Source of the DNA: an uncultured Pseudomonas sp.
GTDB taxonomy: Bacteria; Pseudomonadota; Gammaproteobacteria; Pseudomonadales; Pseudomonadaceae
Reading direction: 5' to 3'
DNA: 64,000 nt
Assembly (NCBI GenBank): GCA_943912755.1
Contig: CALTWF010000007.1
Span: 1-64,000, forward strand
Part shown: piece by piece, positions 7,888 to 17,641 of the stretch
Numbering within the stretch: position 1 is the stretch's first letter
How the letters are laid out: each line of letters opens with the position of its first letter
Position numbers and translations under genes: made by a program
The notes under the pieces: model-generated
Database searches by the model: none
What the model was told of the DNA's origin: nothing
Seen by the model: the letters and a program-made list of their open reading frames with translations, nothing else

Positions 7888-10392
7888 ATGCACCATTCGA
7901 TTCGACACAACACCTTGAGCCTGGTCATCGCCATGACCACCTGCCTCGGCATGCCGGCCATGCTCCAGGCCAGCGAAAGCGTCCAGGCGGCCAGCCACAG
8001 CTTCGATATCGGCGCCGGTCCCCTCGACCAGGCGCTGGTCCGTTTCGCCGACCAGGCGGGGCTGCGCCTGGTGGTGGCCAGCGAGGTACTGGACGGCCGG
8101 CAAAGTGCCGGACTGCAAGGCCGCTTCAGCGTACCCGAGGGCATCGCACGGCTGCTGGCGGGCAGCGAGCTGCAGGCCTCGGTGAACGGCGACACCTTGC
8201 TGATCGAGACTCGCCCGGCCGGCAATGCCCCGATGGAACTGGGCGCGACCCTGATCGAAGGCCAGGGCATGGGCATGATGACCGAGAACACCGGCTCCTA
8301 TACCACCGAACGGGTGAGCATCGGCTCCAAGTCGCCGACCAGCCTGCGCCGGACCCCGCAATCGGTGTCGGTGGTGACCAGCGAGGTGATCGAGGAGCAG
8401 CGCATCACCGACCTTGCCGACGCCCTCGAAACCACCCCGGGCATCACCGTCAAGAACAACAACTTCCGCCTCTCGGACTTCTATGCCCGCGGCTTCAAGA
8501 TCGAGAACATCCAGATCGACGGCGCCGCACCCATGGCCCTGGGGACCACCTCCGGCAGCTTCTACTCGAACAAGGCCTACGACATGGTCGAATTCGATCA
8601 CGTCGAAGTGCTGCGCGGCTCTTCCGCGCTGTTCGGCGGCACCGGCGATCCGGGCGGGATGATCAACCTGGTGCGCAAGCGGCCACTGGACACCTACCAG
8701 CTCAAGGTCGACCTGTCCGCCGGCAGCTGGGACAACTACCGCAGCCAGTTCGACGTCACCGGCCCGCTGGGCTTCGACGGCAAGCTGCGCGGGCGCCTGG
8801 TGGCCGCCTACACCGACCGCCAGTACATGCAGGACGACCGCGCCCTGGAAAAGCCGATCCTCTACGGCATCCTCGAAGCGGACATCCTGCCCGGCACCCG
8901 CCTGACCCTCGGCGGGCGCTCCGAACGCATCCATGAGACCGGCTCCGGCACGGGCCTGCCGCGCTACAGCACCGGCGCCGACCTCGGCCTGTCGCGCAGC
9001 GCCAGCCTGACCGAAAGCTGGGCCTACCTCGATGGCCGCTCCCAGGAGGTCTTCGCCAAGATCGACCACGACTTCAACGACGACTGGAAGGCCAACATCA
9101 CCTACACCCAGACCCTGGATTCCGGCTTTGGCAAAAGCGCGTTCAACTTCGGCGCGGTCAATCCGGTGACCCTCGACGGCCCGGCCTGGAGCGGTAACGT
9201 CAACCAGTACCGCAGCGACCAGAAGCTCTGGGACGCCAACCTCGCCGGCAACTTCGAGGCTTTCGACCTGCACCATGAATTCCTCATGGGCATCGACTAC
9301 CAGAAGATCACCAGCCAGTGGGAAGGCACCATGCAATCGGCCGGCTCCGGTGGCCCGATCAACGCCTTCGACCCCGGTTCGACGCCGTGGATCATTCCGC
9401 CGACCAACAAGGACTTCTACCGCGACTACAGCCCCAACACCCAGACCCAGTACGGCCTCTACTCGACCCTGCGCCTGCAACTGGCCGAGCCGCTGCACCT
9501 GATCCTCGGTGCCCGGGCCCAGCGCTACAAATTCGAGCAGCTGTACCGCGCGCGCAACAACGGCGTGTGGGAAGTGCAATCGGACATCTCGACCCGCGAG
9601 GCCACCAGGCTGGTGCCCTATGGCGGGCTGGTCTACGACCTGAACGACGAGTGGTCCACCTACGTCAGCTACTCGGAGATCTACAAGCCGCAGCAGAACA
9701 AGCTGCAAGGCCCGCTGCCCGGCAGCTCGATCGAAGCCATGAAAGGCAAGACCTACGAAACCGGGATCAAGGGCGAGTTGTGGAACGGTGCGCTGAACAC
9801 TGCCGCCAGCCTCTACTACACCACCCGGGAAAACGAGGCCGTGGTCGACCCCGCCTACCAGCTGACCAACGTGCTGTTCGGCGGCAACTGCTGCTACCTG
9901 ACCCAGGGCGAAGTGGTCAGCAAGGGCGTGGACCTGGAAGTCAGCGGCGAGCTGCTGCCGGACTGGAACCTGCTGGCCGGCTACACCTACAACCACAACC
10001 GCAACCGCCAGAGCAATGCGGCGTTCAGCAGCATCACGCCAAGGCATCAGTTCAAGTTGTGGAGCACCTGGCGCCTGTCCGGCCCGCTCGAAGGCTTCAA
10101 GGTCGGCGGCGGCGTCAATGTGCAAAGCGCCAACCTGGTCAGCGGCAGCGCCAGCGTGATCGACGCCTCGGGCAAGTCGGTCAGCACAGTACCCTACGAC
10201 TACCGCCAGGGCGGTTATGCGGTGTGGAACGCCCTGGTCGAATACCGCATCGACGACCACTGGACCCTGGCGTACAACGCCAACAACCTGTTCGACAAGA
10301 CCTACTACGCAACCCTGGGCTCGTCCATGTCCGGCAACTGGTATGGGGAAGAACGCAACCACATGCTGACCTTGCGCGGCACCTTCTGGTAA
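7888..10392 (+). CDS. TonB-dependent siderophore receptor with STN signalling domain
   Basis: An 834-aa outer-membrane transducer. It has a signal peptide to about residue 34, then an STN secretin/TonB short domain (about 35-110, FDIGAGPLDQALVRFADQAG). A TonB-box/plug region follows (about 115-270, with RRTPQSVSVVTSEVI and VEVLRGSSALFGGTGDPGG), then a 22-strand-type barrel ending in ...TLRGTFW with a terminal aromatic residue. GGGGAG lies 7 bp before the ATG. The STN domain is the part that contacts the FecR periplasmic domain, so this receptor both imports a ferric siderophore and signals. It is FpvA/FoxA-like in layout; the siderophore is not deducible. Confidence 0.93.
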   Translation: MHHSIRHNTLSLVIAMTTCLGMPAMLQASESVQAASHSFDIGAGPLDQALVRFADQAGLRLVVASEVLDGRQSAGLQGRFSVPEGIARLLAGSELQASVNGDTLLIETRPAGNAPMELGATLIEGQGMGMMTENTGSYTTERVSIGSKSPTSLRRTPQSVSVVTSEVIEEQRITDLADALETTPGITVKNNNFRLSDFYARGFKIENIQIDGAAPMALGTTSGSFYSNKAYDMVEFDHVEVLRGSSALFGGTGDPGGMINLVRKRPLDTYQLKVDLSAGSWDNYRSQFDVTGPLGFDGKLRGRLVAAYTDRQYMQDDRALEKPILYGILEADILPGTRLTLGGRSERIHETGSGTGLPRYSTGADLGLSRSASLTESWAYLDGRSQEVFAKIDHDFNDDWKANITYTQTLDSGFGKSAFNFGAVNPVTLDGPAWSGNVNQYRSDQKLWDANLAGNFEAFDLHHEFLMGIDYQKITSQWEGTMQSAGSGGPINAFDPGSTPWIIPPTNKDFYRDYSPNTQTQYGLYSTLRLQLAEPLHLILGARAQRYKFEQLYRARNNGVWEVQSDISTREATRLVPYGGLVYDLNDEWSTYVSYSEIYKPQQNKLQGPLPGSSIEAMKGKTYETGIKGELWNGALNTAASLYYTTRENEAVVDPAYQLTNVLFGGNCCYLTQGEVVSKGVDLEVSGELLPDWNLLAGYTYNHNRNRQSNAAFSSITPRHQFKLWSTWRLSGPLEGFKVGGGVNVQSANLVSGSASVIDASGKSVSTVPYDYRQGGYAVWNALVEYRIDDHWTLAYNANNLFDKTYYATLGSSMSGNWYGEERNHMLTLRGTFW

Positions 10393-10401
10393 GCGTGCCC
10401 G

Positions 10402-10429
10402 CCATTGCCGGCCAGTTGGCCGGTAATGG
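10402..10429. terminator. Hairpin between convergent genes
   Basis: Two 13-base arms (10402-10414 and 10417-10429) pair with one mismatch around a 2-base loop. The hairpin lies between the ends of the converging receptor and SulP genes. There is no clear T-tract, so it may be a bidirectional attenuating hairpin rather than a canonical terminator. Confidence 0.45.
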
Positions 10430-10442
10430 CGACCGGTGCGGA

Positions 10443-12176
10443 TCAGGGAGTCCAGTCCACACGATGCTCCTGCAGATACACATCCACCGCCGCGCCCACG
10501 GTCGGCTGGAATACCTCCATGCCGATATGCGCCAGCACCTCCAGGCGCTGCAGCTTCTCCTTCACCGGATCCTTGACCTCGGCAAAGCGCAGCTCGATGC
10601 CGTCGGCGCGCAATAGCTGCTCCAGCTCGATCAGCATGTCCGCCGAGGTCACGTCGACGCTGGTCACCGGTTCCGCCGCGATCACCACCCGGCGTACCGG
10701 GCCAGGCGCCTGGGCGACCGCGCGCAATACGCAGCCCTGGAACAGCTCGGCATTGGCGAAGAACAGCGGCGCGTCCCAGCGGAACAGCACCAACCCGGGC
10801 ACCAGGCGGGCATCCGGATAGCGGCTGATATCGTGATAACCGCGAATCCCGGCGACCCGGCCCAGCACCGCGTAGTGCGGGCGCCAGCCGTCCCAGAGAA
10901 ACTCGATCACCGCGATCACCACCGCCAGGCCGATTCCCGGCACCGCGCCGAGCACCACCACGCCGACGAAGCAGGTCATCGACAGCCAGAACTCCCATTG
11001 CTGGATGCGGTAGATGCGCCGCAGGTCGTTGAACTCGAACAGGCCGATGGCGGCGGCTATCACCACGGCGGCCAGGGCGCTGGCCGGCAGGTGCTTGAGC
11101 AGGTCCGGGCCGAACAGCAGCAACAGCGCCACGCCCAGCGCGCCGAACACCCCGGCGAGCTGGGTGCGGGCCCCGGCGGCCTCGGCCACCGGAGTGCGCG
11201 ACGAACTGCTGCTGACCGGAATGCCCTGGAACATCGAAGTCGCGAGGTTGGCCATGCCCAGGCCGATCATTTCCTGATTGGCGTCTACCGGCGTCCGCGT
11301 CCTTGCCGCGTAGGTGCGCGACAGCACGCTGGTGTCGGCGAAGGACACCAACGCCACGGCGAAGCCGCCGACCAGCACTGCCTGCACATCGACCGCATCG
11401 ATCAGCGGCAGGGCGAAAGCCGGCAGCCCCTGGGGCAGCGAGCCGGTCACCTGCACGCCATGGCGGGCTTCCAGTTGCCACCACCAGGCGGCCAGGGTCG
11501 CGGCGACCACAGCGATCAGGATCCCCGGCACCCGCTTGAAACGCTTGAGCAGCAGGATGATCGCCAGGCTGCCACCGCCGATGGCGAAGGCATGCCACTT
11601 GGCCTTGCCGTCAAACAGGGCCTTGAACAGCTGCCAGACATCCTGCAGCGGCCCGTCGCTGTCCAGTTGCAGGCCGAACAGCCTGGGCGTCTGGCTGATC
11701 AGCACGGTCAGGGCGATGCCGTTCATGTAGCCGTAGCGGATCGGCTTGGACAGCAGTTCGGTGATAAAGCCCAGGCGCAGGATCCCGGCGGCCAGGCAGA
11801 CCACCCCGGACACCAGGGCCATGGCGCTGGCCAGGGTGATCGCCTTGAGCGGGTCGCCGGCGGACAGCGGCAGCACCACGGCCAGAATGATCGCCACCAG
11901 GGCCGAGTCGGGACCGAGCACCAGGATCCGGCTGGGCCCGAAGATGGCGTAGGCCAGCAGCGGCACGATGGTCGCGTACAGGCCGTAGATCCCCGGCACG
12001 CCCGAGGCCTGGGCATAGGCGACGCCGACGGGCACCAGCATGGCGGTCAGCACCAGGCCGGCGAGCAGGTCCCGGGGCAGCCAGGCGGGTGAATAGCTGC
12101 GCAGCAACTGCAAGCCCGGCAGCCAGCGGCGCCACTGGCGGGCGGAACGGTTCGACGGAGGGTGTTGCATGGGCAC
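10443..12176 (-). CDS. SulP-family anion transporter with STAS domain
   Basis: A 577-aa inner-membrane transporter. About 10-14 hydrophobic segments span residues 25-430. The SulP signature is visible near the N-terminus (AYAQASGVPGIYGLYATIVP) with ILVLGPDSALV after it. A cytoplasmic STAS domain occupies about 440-560 (AEPVTSVDVTSADMLIELEQ). SulP proteins carry sulfate, bicarbonate or dicarboxylates by proton or sodium coupling; the substrate is not clear here. The gene is convergent with the siderophore receptor and has no operon partner. REP elements lie upstream. Confidence 0.92.
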   Translation of the reverse strand: MPMQHPPSNRSARQWRRWLPGLQLLRSYSPAWLPRDLLAGLVLTAMLVPVGVAYAQASGVPGIYGLYATIVPLLAYAIFGPSRILVLGPDSALVAIILAVVLPLSAGDPLKAITLASAMALVSGVVCLAAGILRLGFITELLSKPIRYGYMNGIALTVLISQTPRLFGLQLDSDGPLQDVWQLFKALFDGKAKWHAFAIGGGSLAIILLLKRFKRVPGILIAVVAATLAAWWWQLEARHGVQVTGSLPQGLPAFALPLIDAVDVQAVLVGGFAVALVSFADTSVLSRTYAARTRTPVDANQEMIGLGMANLATSMFQGIPVSSSSSRTPVAEAAGARTQLAGVFGALGVALLLLFGPDLLKHLPASALAAVVIAAAIGLFEFNDLRRIYRIQQWEFWLSMTCFVGVVVLGAVPGIGLAVVIAVIEFLWDGWRPHYAVLGRVAGIRGYHDISRYPDARLVPGLVLFRWDAPLFFANAELFQGCVLRAVAQAPGPVRRVVIAAEPVTSVDVTSADMLIELEQLLRADGIELRFAEVKDPVKEKLQRLEVLAHIGMEVFQPTVGAAVDVYLQEHRVDWTP

Positions 12177-12240
12177 TTCCTTGGCGGTGGGGATGCGTCA
12201 AGGAATCTAGCAAGGATAAGCGCTTCCAGGGCGGTTTGCG

Positions 12241-12446
12241 GGCCTCATCGCTGGCAAGCCAGCTCCCACAGGTTAGGCGGTACACCCAGTCACCGTGGGA
12301 GATTCTATGGTGGCAGGCAAGCAGATTGATGTTGTAACTGCTGGCCTCATCGTCGGCAAGCGGATCGCCGCCCGGCCGACTCCCACGGGGGGCTGGGCCA
12401 ACTGCAACGCGGTCCCTGTGGGAGCTGGCTTGCCAGCGATGAGGCC
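12241..12446. repeat. REP cluster including a 92-bp composite repeat
   Basis: REP palindromes at both edges (GGCCTCATCGCTGGCAAGCC at 12241 and its complement ending at 12446) surround a 92-bp unit at 12295-12386. That unit recurs at 55073-55164 with a single difference. The cluster fills the gap between the SulP and GST genes; no coding gene is evident in it. Confidence 0.9.
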
Positions 12447-12462
12447 CGCAAGAGCGATGCAA

Positions 12463-13089
12463 TCACAACGCCGGACGCACCTTCTCCACCCATTCCCGCA
12501 CCGACGGCCGCTGCCATTGCCGCGCCGCGTAGTCCTTCAAGCGCTGCGGCACGGCATCGCCATTGAGGATCAGGCGATTGAGCATCACCGCCAGGTCGGC
12601 ATCGGCAATCGACCATTCCCCGCACAGGTACTCGGCGCCTTGCGGCAACCAGGCCTCCACTGCGGCGATCAGTTTCTCCGCCGCAGCTTGCCCGGCGGCC
12701 GACAGCGGGCCGTTCTTCACGCCCTGGAACACCACCAGCGTGGAGCGCTCCTCGCGGATCGGCATCAGGTCGCTGCGCAGCCAGGCCTGAACCTGTCGGG
12801 CACGGGCACGCAGCACCGGGTCGCGGGGATAGATCGCCGGCTCGGGGAACAGCTCTTCCAGGTATTCGGTAATGGCCGAGGATTCGCTCAGGGCCAGGTC
12901 GTCATGCAGCAGCGTCGGCACACGCCGGGTCAGGGACAGGCGGGCATAGTCCTGAGCCTGGTTCTGCCCCTGATCGAGATCGACCGGTACGGTTTCGAAC
13001 TCCAGGCCCTTTTCCCGCAGGGCGACATGCACCGACAGGGCGTAGGGGCTGACGTAGCGGGCATCGACGAACAGGCGGAACTGACTCAT
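12463..13089 (-). CDS. yfcF: Glutathione S-transferase, YfcF type
   Basis: A 208-aa GST with an N-terminal thioredoxin-like domain (about 1-80, including RVPTLLHDDLALSESSAITE, where the ES residues bind the glutathione gamma-glutamyl group). An all-helical C-terminal domain follows, with RARARQVQAWLRSDLMPIRE. This segment is nearly the same as I recall for E. coli YfcF, which has glutathione transferase/peroxidase activity and a role in oxidative-stress defence. It stands alone; its downstream side is a REP cluster and its upstream neighbour is the autotransporter in the same direction. Confidence 0.85.
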   Translation of the reverse strand: MSQFRLFVDARYVSPYALSVHVALREKGLEFETVPVDLDQGQNQAQDYARLSLTRRVPTLLHDDLALSESSAITEYLEELFPEPAIYPRDPVLRARARQVQAWLRSDLMPIREERSTLVVFQGVKNGPLSAAGQAAAEKLIAAVEAWLPQGAEYLCGEWSIADADLAVMLNRLILNGDAVPQRLKDYAARQWQRPSVREWVEKVRPAL

Positions 13090-13197
13090 GGCGCGATCTC
13101 CTTGGTTGGGGAGATCACGCTATGAGGTTTGCGGCGAAAAATACAATTCAAGGTTTTCATGGGGCTATTCCAGGGCGGAATAGCATCAGGCCCCGAC

Positions 13198-16182
13198 TCA
13201 GAACTTCAACTGCCACTGCCCCACCAGCGCATGGTTGCGGCTGTTGCTGCCCAGTTCGCCGTTGTAGCCCAGGCCGACCGACTGGGTCGCGCTGACGCCC
13301 AGCTCCAGCCCCGCCTCGACCACCAGGCTGTCACGGTCCAGCGCACTGCCCTCGACGCTGAAGGCATCGCCACCGGCGATGAACGCCTGGCGGGTACGGC
13401 TATCGACGTTGCCATAGACATGCCGCCAGCCCAGGCTCGCCCGTGGCGTCAGGCTCATGCCGTTGTCCAGTTGCCCGAGATGGGCCAGACGCACGCCGAA
13501 GGTGCTGGTGACGTTGTCCTGGGTATCGCTGTCCACCGCCAGCGCTGCATCGCCGCCCTTCTCGCGGTAGCCGTCGCGGTGATAGCGCTGATAGCCGAGG
13601 TTGGCGAACGGCTCGGCACTCAGGCGCCCGCTGCCCATGGCGTAACCCAGCTCGGCGAAGGCCTGCTGGCTGTCGGCATCGTAGTCGCCCTTGATGCGCT
13701 CGTTGAAACCGCTGAAGGCCAGGTCACGCTTGCTGTTGCCGTCATGCGCGCTGTAGGCCGCACCCAGGCGCAGGGCCAGCGGGCCGCTCTGGCGTACCGC
13801 GTAGACACCGGCATGCCAGCTGTCGACCTTGCCGTCCAGACCGGTGGCATCCAGCCGGGTGTTGGAATAACCGCCCAGCACGCCAACCCGCCAAGCGCTA
13901 TCGAGCGCCCAGTCCAGGCCCAGCACCGCACCGCCGGTACGCTGCTCCAGCGCGCTGCCGCCATGGCTGCCATCGACCTTGCCGTAGCTGCCCAGGGCCT
14001 GGACCCACAGGCGCCCGCGGGCATTCGGATCGTTGAGGTTGCGCAGGCCCTCGGGCACGCCGGTAGCGGCCAGCAACGGCGTGTCTTGCTGATTCATGCC
14101 AACCAGCAGCCCGGCACTGCTGCCCATGGACTGCATGGCGCCGAGCATGGTGCTGCCGACCTGCGCGCTGCCGCTCAGGGTGGCGGCGGCCAGGTTGGCG
14201 GTGTTGCTCGCGGAGAGTTGCTCGATGGCGCTGCCGGCACTGGCGCCGGTGGTGTTGAGCAGCGCGCTGTACAGCCGGCTGTCGCTGCCGAGGCTGTCCA
14301 GGGCATGGGCTGCGGCAGCACCGTTGCCGCCCTGGGTGTACTGCGCGAAGGCGACGTCGTTGCGGGTGTAGGTCAGGCCGACCGAGGTGGCGCTGTAGCT
14401 CAGGGTCGGGGTGAGGAAGGCGTAGTCGCTGCTGACCTTGGCAAAGGTGCCGTCGACGGCGCCGGCGTTCAGTACGGTGTACTGGCTCTTCCACGGGTAC
14501 TCGCCGGACGACGGCGCGACGTTCAGCGTCGCGCCGTTCAGATGGGCGGTGCCACTGACACTGATCGGCGCGCTGCTGCCGTCGGCATTGACCCCGTAGA
14601 CCAGGGTCGCGCCGCCGGCGAAGTGCAGGTCGCCGTTGACCGTGGCCACGCCCAGGCCGGTATTGGTCAGCATCGAGCCGTTGACCGTCAGCCCGCCCAC
14701 CGAGCCACCGCCGGCATACACGCCACCGGCATCGACGGTCAGGGCACCAAGGATGCTGCCCTGGTTGACCAGGGTGGCACCGGCGGTGACCGTGCCGCCC
14801 TCGCTGAAATCATTGCTGCTGCTCAGGGTCCAGCGCCCGCCGCTGACCACCAGCTTCTCGAAGTTGGCGCTGTTGCCGAAGCTGCCGCTGCCATCGAGGG
14901 TCAGGGTGTCGGTGCCATCGCCGCCGTCCACCAGGCCGCTGAAGCGACCGCCAGTGCTGACCACCAGGCTGTCGTTGCCGGCGCCCATGCTCAGGGCCAG
15001 GCCATTGCCGCCGCTGATCAGGCCGCTGTTGATGACGGTGTCGTCATGGGGGCCGATCAGCTGGATGCCGAAGCCGTTCTGGCCTTCGATCAGGCCGGCG
15101 TTGCTGATCTGCGTGGCGGCCACTCCCGGGCCTTGCGCGCCATCGTCGACGAGGATGCCGTTGTCGATGCTGCGGATGATGCCGCTGGCGGTGTTGACGA
15201 TGCTGCCGCCGCCCATGGCGATGCCTTCGCTGCCATTGGGCCGGCCGCCGCTGTCGACGCCCTTGGCCCCCAGGCCCTGGATGATGCCTTCGTTGTAGAT
15301 ATGGCCGATGTTGTCGATGTCCACGCCATCGCCATCACCGTTGATCTTGCCCGCGGCGATCGCCCCGGTGATCACGCCGCCCGCGTAGTTGTACACCGTC
15401 CCCGAGCCGTCGGAACCGAAGCCCGAGCCGTTGCGCCCGGTAACCTCGCCATAGTTGTACAGGGTGGCGTCGGTCTTCAGATCGATGCCATGGCGGTCGG
15501 CGCTGATGCTGCCGTAGTTGTACACGGTGACCCCGGTGGACTCGCCGATCTTGATACCGTCGAACTTCTGGTCGTTGCCGTCCTTGTCCTGCGGCGCGGT
15601 GTCGGTGTAGATCCGCCCGTAGTTGCTGATTACCGCGTTGGAGCCGGTCTTGATCGCATCGTTGCCCACCGCATGGATCACCCCGGTCGCCTCGTTGCTG
15701 AGGGTGGTGGTGAACTTGATGTTGTTCAGGGCTTCCAGGTCGATGGCCTGGCCGTCGCCGATGGACTCGATGGTCCCGGCGTTGGTGATCTTCAGGGTGC
15801 CGCCGGCGGTCGGATTGGTCTGCAGCCGCAGGCCATCGTTGACGCCCTGGATCAGCGCACCGGCGCGGTTGTTGATGACATAGGCGCTGACATCCTCGCC
15901 TTCGTCCTTGGAGTCGATGCCGCGGGCGGTGGTGGAGCGGATAGTCCCGGCGTTGTCCACGGTCATGGTGGTGCCGCTGGTGTGCTTGGGCAGGATCACC
16001 CCGTCGTCCTTGCTGGAAACGATGCTGCCGCTGGCGGACACCGACAGGTTGTCGCCCTTCTTCAGTTCCAGGGTATCGGTGGTCGCGGTGCTGACCGAGT
16101 AGTCCTTGGCCAACAGCGACGGCGCGAAGGACGCACTGGCGAGGGCGACGCAAAGGGCAAGGCGATGCGGGGCGAAAAGCAT
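13198..16182 (-). CDS. Type V autotransporter (self-secreted passenger plus beta-barrel)
   Basis: A 994-aa protein with a cleavable signal peptide (to about residue 25, ...APSLLAKDYS). A long passenger (about 26-690) is rich in Gly/Asn/Val, with many turns of the type NAGTI, NYGSI and NYGEV that predict a beta-helix. The C-terminal autotransporter beta-domain (about 720-994) begins near ARGRLWVQALGSYGKVDG and ends with ...GQWQLKF, a terminal Phe as expected for outer-membrane assembly. The passenger contains no catalytic motif I can identify (no subtilisin GTS or GDSL), so it is more likely an adhesin-like or surface protein. It sits alone between a GST gene and a divergent gene of unknown role. 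Confidence 0.9.
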   Translation of the reverse strand: MLFAPHRLALCVALASASFAPSLLAKDYSVSTATTDTLELKKGDNLSVSASGSIVSSKDDGVILPKHTSGTTMTVDNAGTIRSTTARGIDSKDEGEDVSAYVINNRAGALIQGVNDGLRLQTNPTAGGTLKITNAGTIESIGDGQAIDLEALNNIKFTTTLSNEATGVIHAVGNDAIKTGSNAVISNYGRIYTDTAPQDKDGNDQKFDGIKIGESTGVTVYNYGSISADRHGIDLKTDATLYNYGEVTGRNGSGFGSDGSGTVYNYAGGVITGAIAAGKINGDGDGVDIDNIGHIYNEGIIQGLGAKGVDSGGRPNGSEGIAMGGGSIVNTASGIIRSIDNGILVDDGAQGPGVAATQISNAGLIEGQNGFGIQLIGPHDDTVINSGLISGGNGLALSMGAGNDSLVVSTGGRFSGLVDGGDGTDTLTLDGSGSFGNSANFEKLVVSGGRWTLSSSNDFSEGGTVTAGATLVNQGSILGALTVDAGGVYAGGGSVGGLTVNGSMLTNTGLGVATVNGDLHFAGGATLVYGVNADGSSAPISVSGTAHLNGATLNVAPSSGEYPWKSQYTVLNAGAVDGTFAKVSSDYAFLTPTLSYSATSVGLTYTRNDVAFAQYTQGGNGAAAAHALDSLGSDSRLYSALLNTTGASAGSAIEQLSASNTANLAAATLSGSAQVGSTMLGAMQSMGSSAGLLVGMNQQDTPLLAATGVPEGLRNLNDPNARGRLWVQALGSYGKVDGSHGGSALEQRTGGAVLGLDWALDSAWRVGVLGGYSNTRLDATGLDGKVDSWHAGVYAVRQSGPLALRLGAAYSAHDGNSKRDLAFSGFNERIKGDYDADSQQAFAELGYAMGSGRLSAEPFANLGYQRYHRDGYREKGGDAALAVDSDTQDNVTSTFGVRLAHLGQLDNGMSLTPRASLGWRHVYGNVDSRTRQAFIAGGDAFSVEGSALDRDSLVVEAGLELGVSATQSVGLGYNGELGSNSRNHALVGQWQLKF

Positions 16183-16398
16183 GGGTTGGCGGCCATTATC
16201 GTTATGAGAAAGGCGCCTAATATGGCCACTGGATATTACGGTTTATCGACAGGGCGCGGAATGTGATGGTCGCCTCATTCCTGCGGCACCGCAGCGACCA
16301 TTCGACGGGCCGCCGCGGGCAGCGCTGAATTTGCCGGGTTTTCCGTGGTCACTCAGGAGCAGCCCAAGGATGACCCGCACTCACGGAGGAAATCGCGC

Positions 16399-17622
16399 AT
16401 GCTCGGCACCCTGCTCGCCAAGGTCTTCAATCGCCCCCTCGATAACCATGGCTTCGCCCGCAAGATGATCGACGCCGCCCGTGGCGCGGGCTATCGCGAA
16501 CCGCTCGACTACCTGCCCGACGAGTTCCGCCTGCGCCATGGCGACGGCGTCTATTTCAACCTGCACAACGCCTATCGCGACTACCAGAATGCCGCGCGGC
16601 CGCAGAGGACCGCGGTTCTCGACGGCTACGTGGCGACCCTGTTGCGCTCGCGGGACAAGTCCGCGCGCAGCTTCGCCGACATCCGCCCGCTGCTGCGCCC
16701 GGTAATCCGCAACCTGGCCATGCTCGAAGAAGTACGCCTGCACCATCGGCGCAGCGAAGGCCGCGATGACGCCTACCAGGTGGTCCACCGTACGCTGGGC
16801 AAGGACTGCGTGACCCTGCTGGCCATCGACCATCCCGAATCCACCTCGACCCTGACCAAGGGGCCGGAACCGCACTGGGGCATCAGCCTCGACGAAGCCC
16901 TGGGTATCGCCCTGGACAACCTGCGCGCGACCACCGAGGACGCCTTCGAGGAGATCATCCCGGGGTTGTATATCGGCCGCTGGGGCGACGGCTACGAGAT
17001 CAGCCGGGCGTTGCTGCCGGATGTGCTGCAACGGGCGCCGATCAAGGGCCAGCCGGTGTTCATGATCCCCACCAACGACGTCCTGCTGGTGGCCGGCGAC
17101 CGCGACGAGGCGGCGCTGCGGCAGATGGTCGAGCTGAGTTTCAAGGCCCAGGAAAACGGCCGCGCCGTGTCCAGCCAGATGCTCACCTACCAGGACCAGC
17201 GCATCGTTGCCTTCAAGTCCGGCGACGACGCACTGCTGGCGCGCCTCGCCACCCTTGAACACCTGCTGCTGCAAGGCGCCTGCCACGCACAAAAGGAACT
17301 GCTCGACAAAATCCATGAGGAACGCGGCGAAGACCTGTTTGTCGCCACCTACATGCTCTATGAGCTGGCCGACAGTGGTGGCCGCACCTTTTCCATGTGC
17401 AGCTGGACCCAGACCGTCGACAGCCTGCTGCCCAAGACCGACCGGGTGGCGCTGGTGGAACTGGGTGCGGACGGGGTGAGCAATACCCGCCTGGTGGAAT
17501 GGGCCGAGATCGAGGACAAGGTCGCTGGCTTGCTGCAACAGGTCAGCCTGTATCCGCCGCGCTACCGGACCCTGGGATTTCCTTCGCCTGAGCAGTTGCA
17601 GCGAATGGCGGTGCTTGGCTGA
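16399..17622 (+). CDS. Uncharacterised 407-aa cytoplasmic protein, DUF1444-like
   Basis: A soluble protein of 407 aa without signal peptide or membrane segment. It begins MLGTLLAKVFNRPLDNHGFA and contains LDYLPDEFRLRHGDGVYFNLHN and FMIPTNDVLLVAGDRDEAAL. The start at 16399 is preceded at 8 bases by GGAGGA; the frame is open further up to a GTG at 16345, which lacks such a site. The overall pattern resembles DUF1444-type proteins, whose function is unknown, but I am not certain of the family. It is divergent from the autotransporter gene and followed by a REP-rich gap. Confidence 0.7.
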   Translation: MLGTLLAKVFNRPLDNHGFARKMIDAARGAGYREPLDYLPDEFRLRHGDGVYFNLHNAYRDYQNAARPQRTAVLDGYVATLLRSRDKSARSFADIRPLLRPVIRNLAMLEEVRLHHRRSEGRDDAYQVVHRTLGKDCVTLLAIDHPESTSTLTKGPEPHWGISLDEALGIALDNLRATTEDAFEEIIPGLYIGRWGDGYEISRALLPDVLQRAPIKGQPVFMIPTNDVLLVAGDRDEAALRQMVELSFKAQENGRAVSSQMLTYQDQRIVAFKSGDDALLARLATLEHLLLQGACHAQKELLDKIHEERGEDLFVATYMLYELADSGGRTFSMCSWTQTVDSLLPKTDRVALVELGADGVSNTRLVEWAEIEDKVAGLLQQVSLYPPRYRTLGFPSPEQLQRMAVLG

Positions 17623-17641
17623 AGGTTTTTCGGCATCTGGT

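Noticed and set aside
7873..11598. A 1241-codon minus-strand frame across the siderophore receptor and the SulP gene
   Set aside because: It runs through two real genes; its composition (Arg, Gly, Ala, Val, His) is that of antisense high-GC DNA.
12241..12446. Possible CRISPR array because of repeated 30-bp palindromes
   Set aside because: The repeats are inverted REP units without constant spacers and occur at gene ends all over the window.
13129..16266. Open frame of more than 1000 codons on the plus strand opposite the autotransporter gene
   Set aside because: It mirrors a GC-rich gene with a clear signal peptide and beta-domain; its own protein is low-complexity Ala/Gly/Asp-rich and matches nothing.
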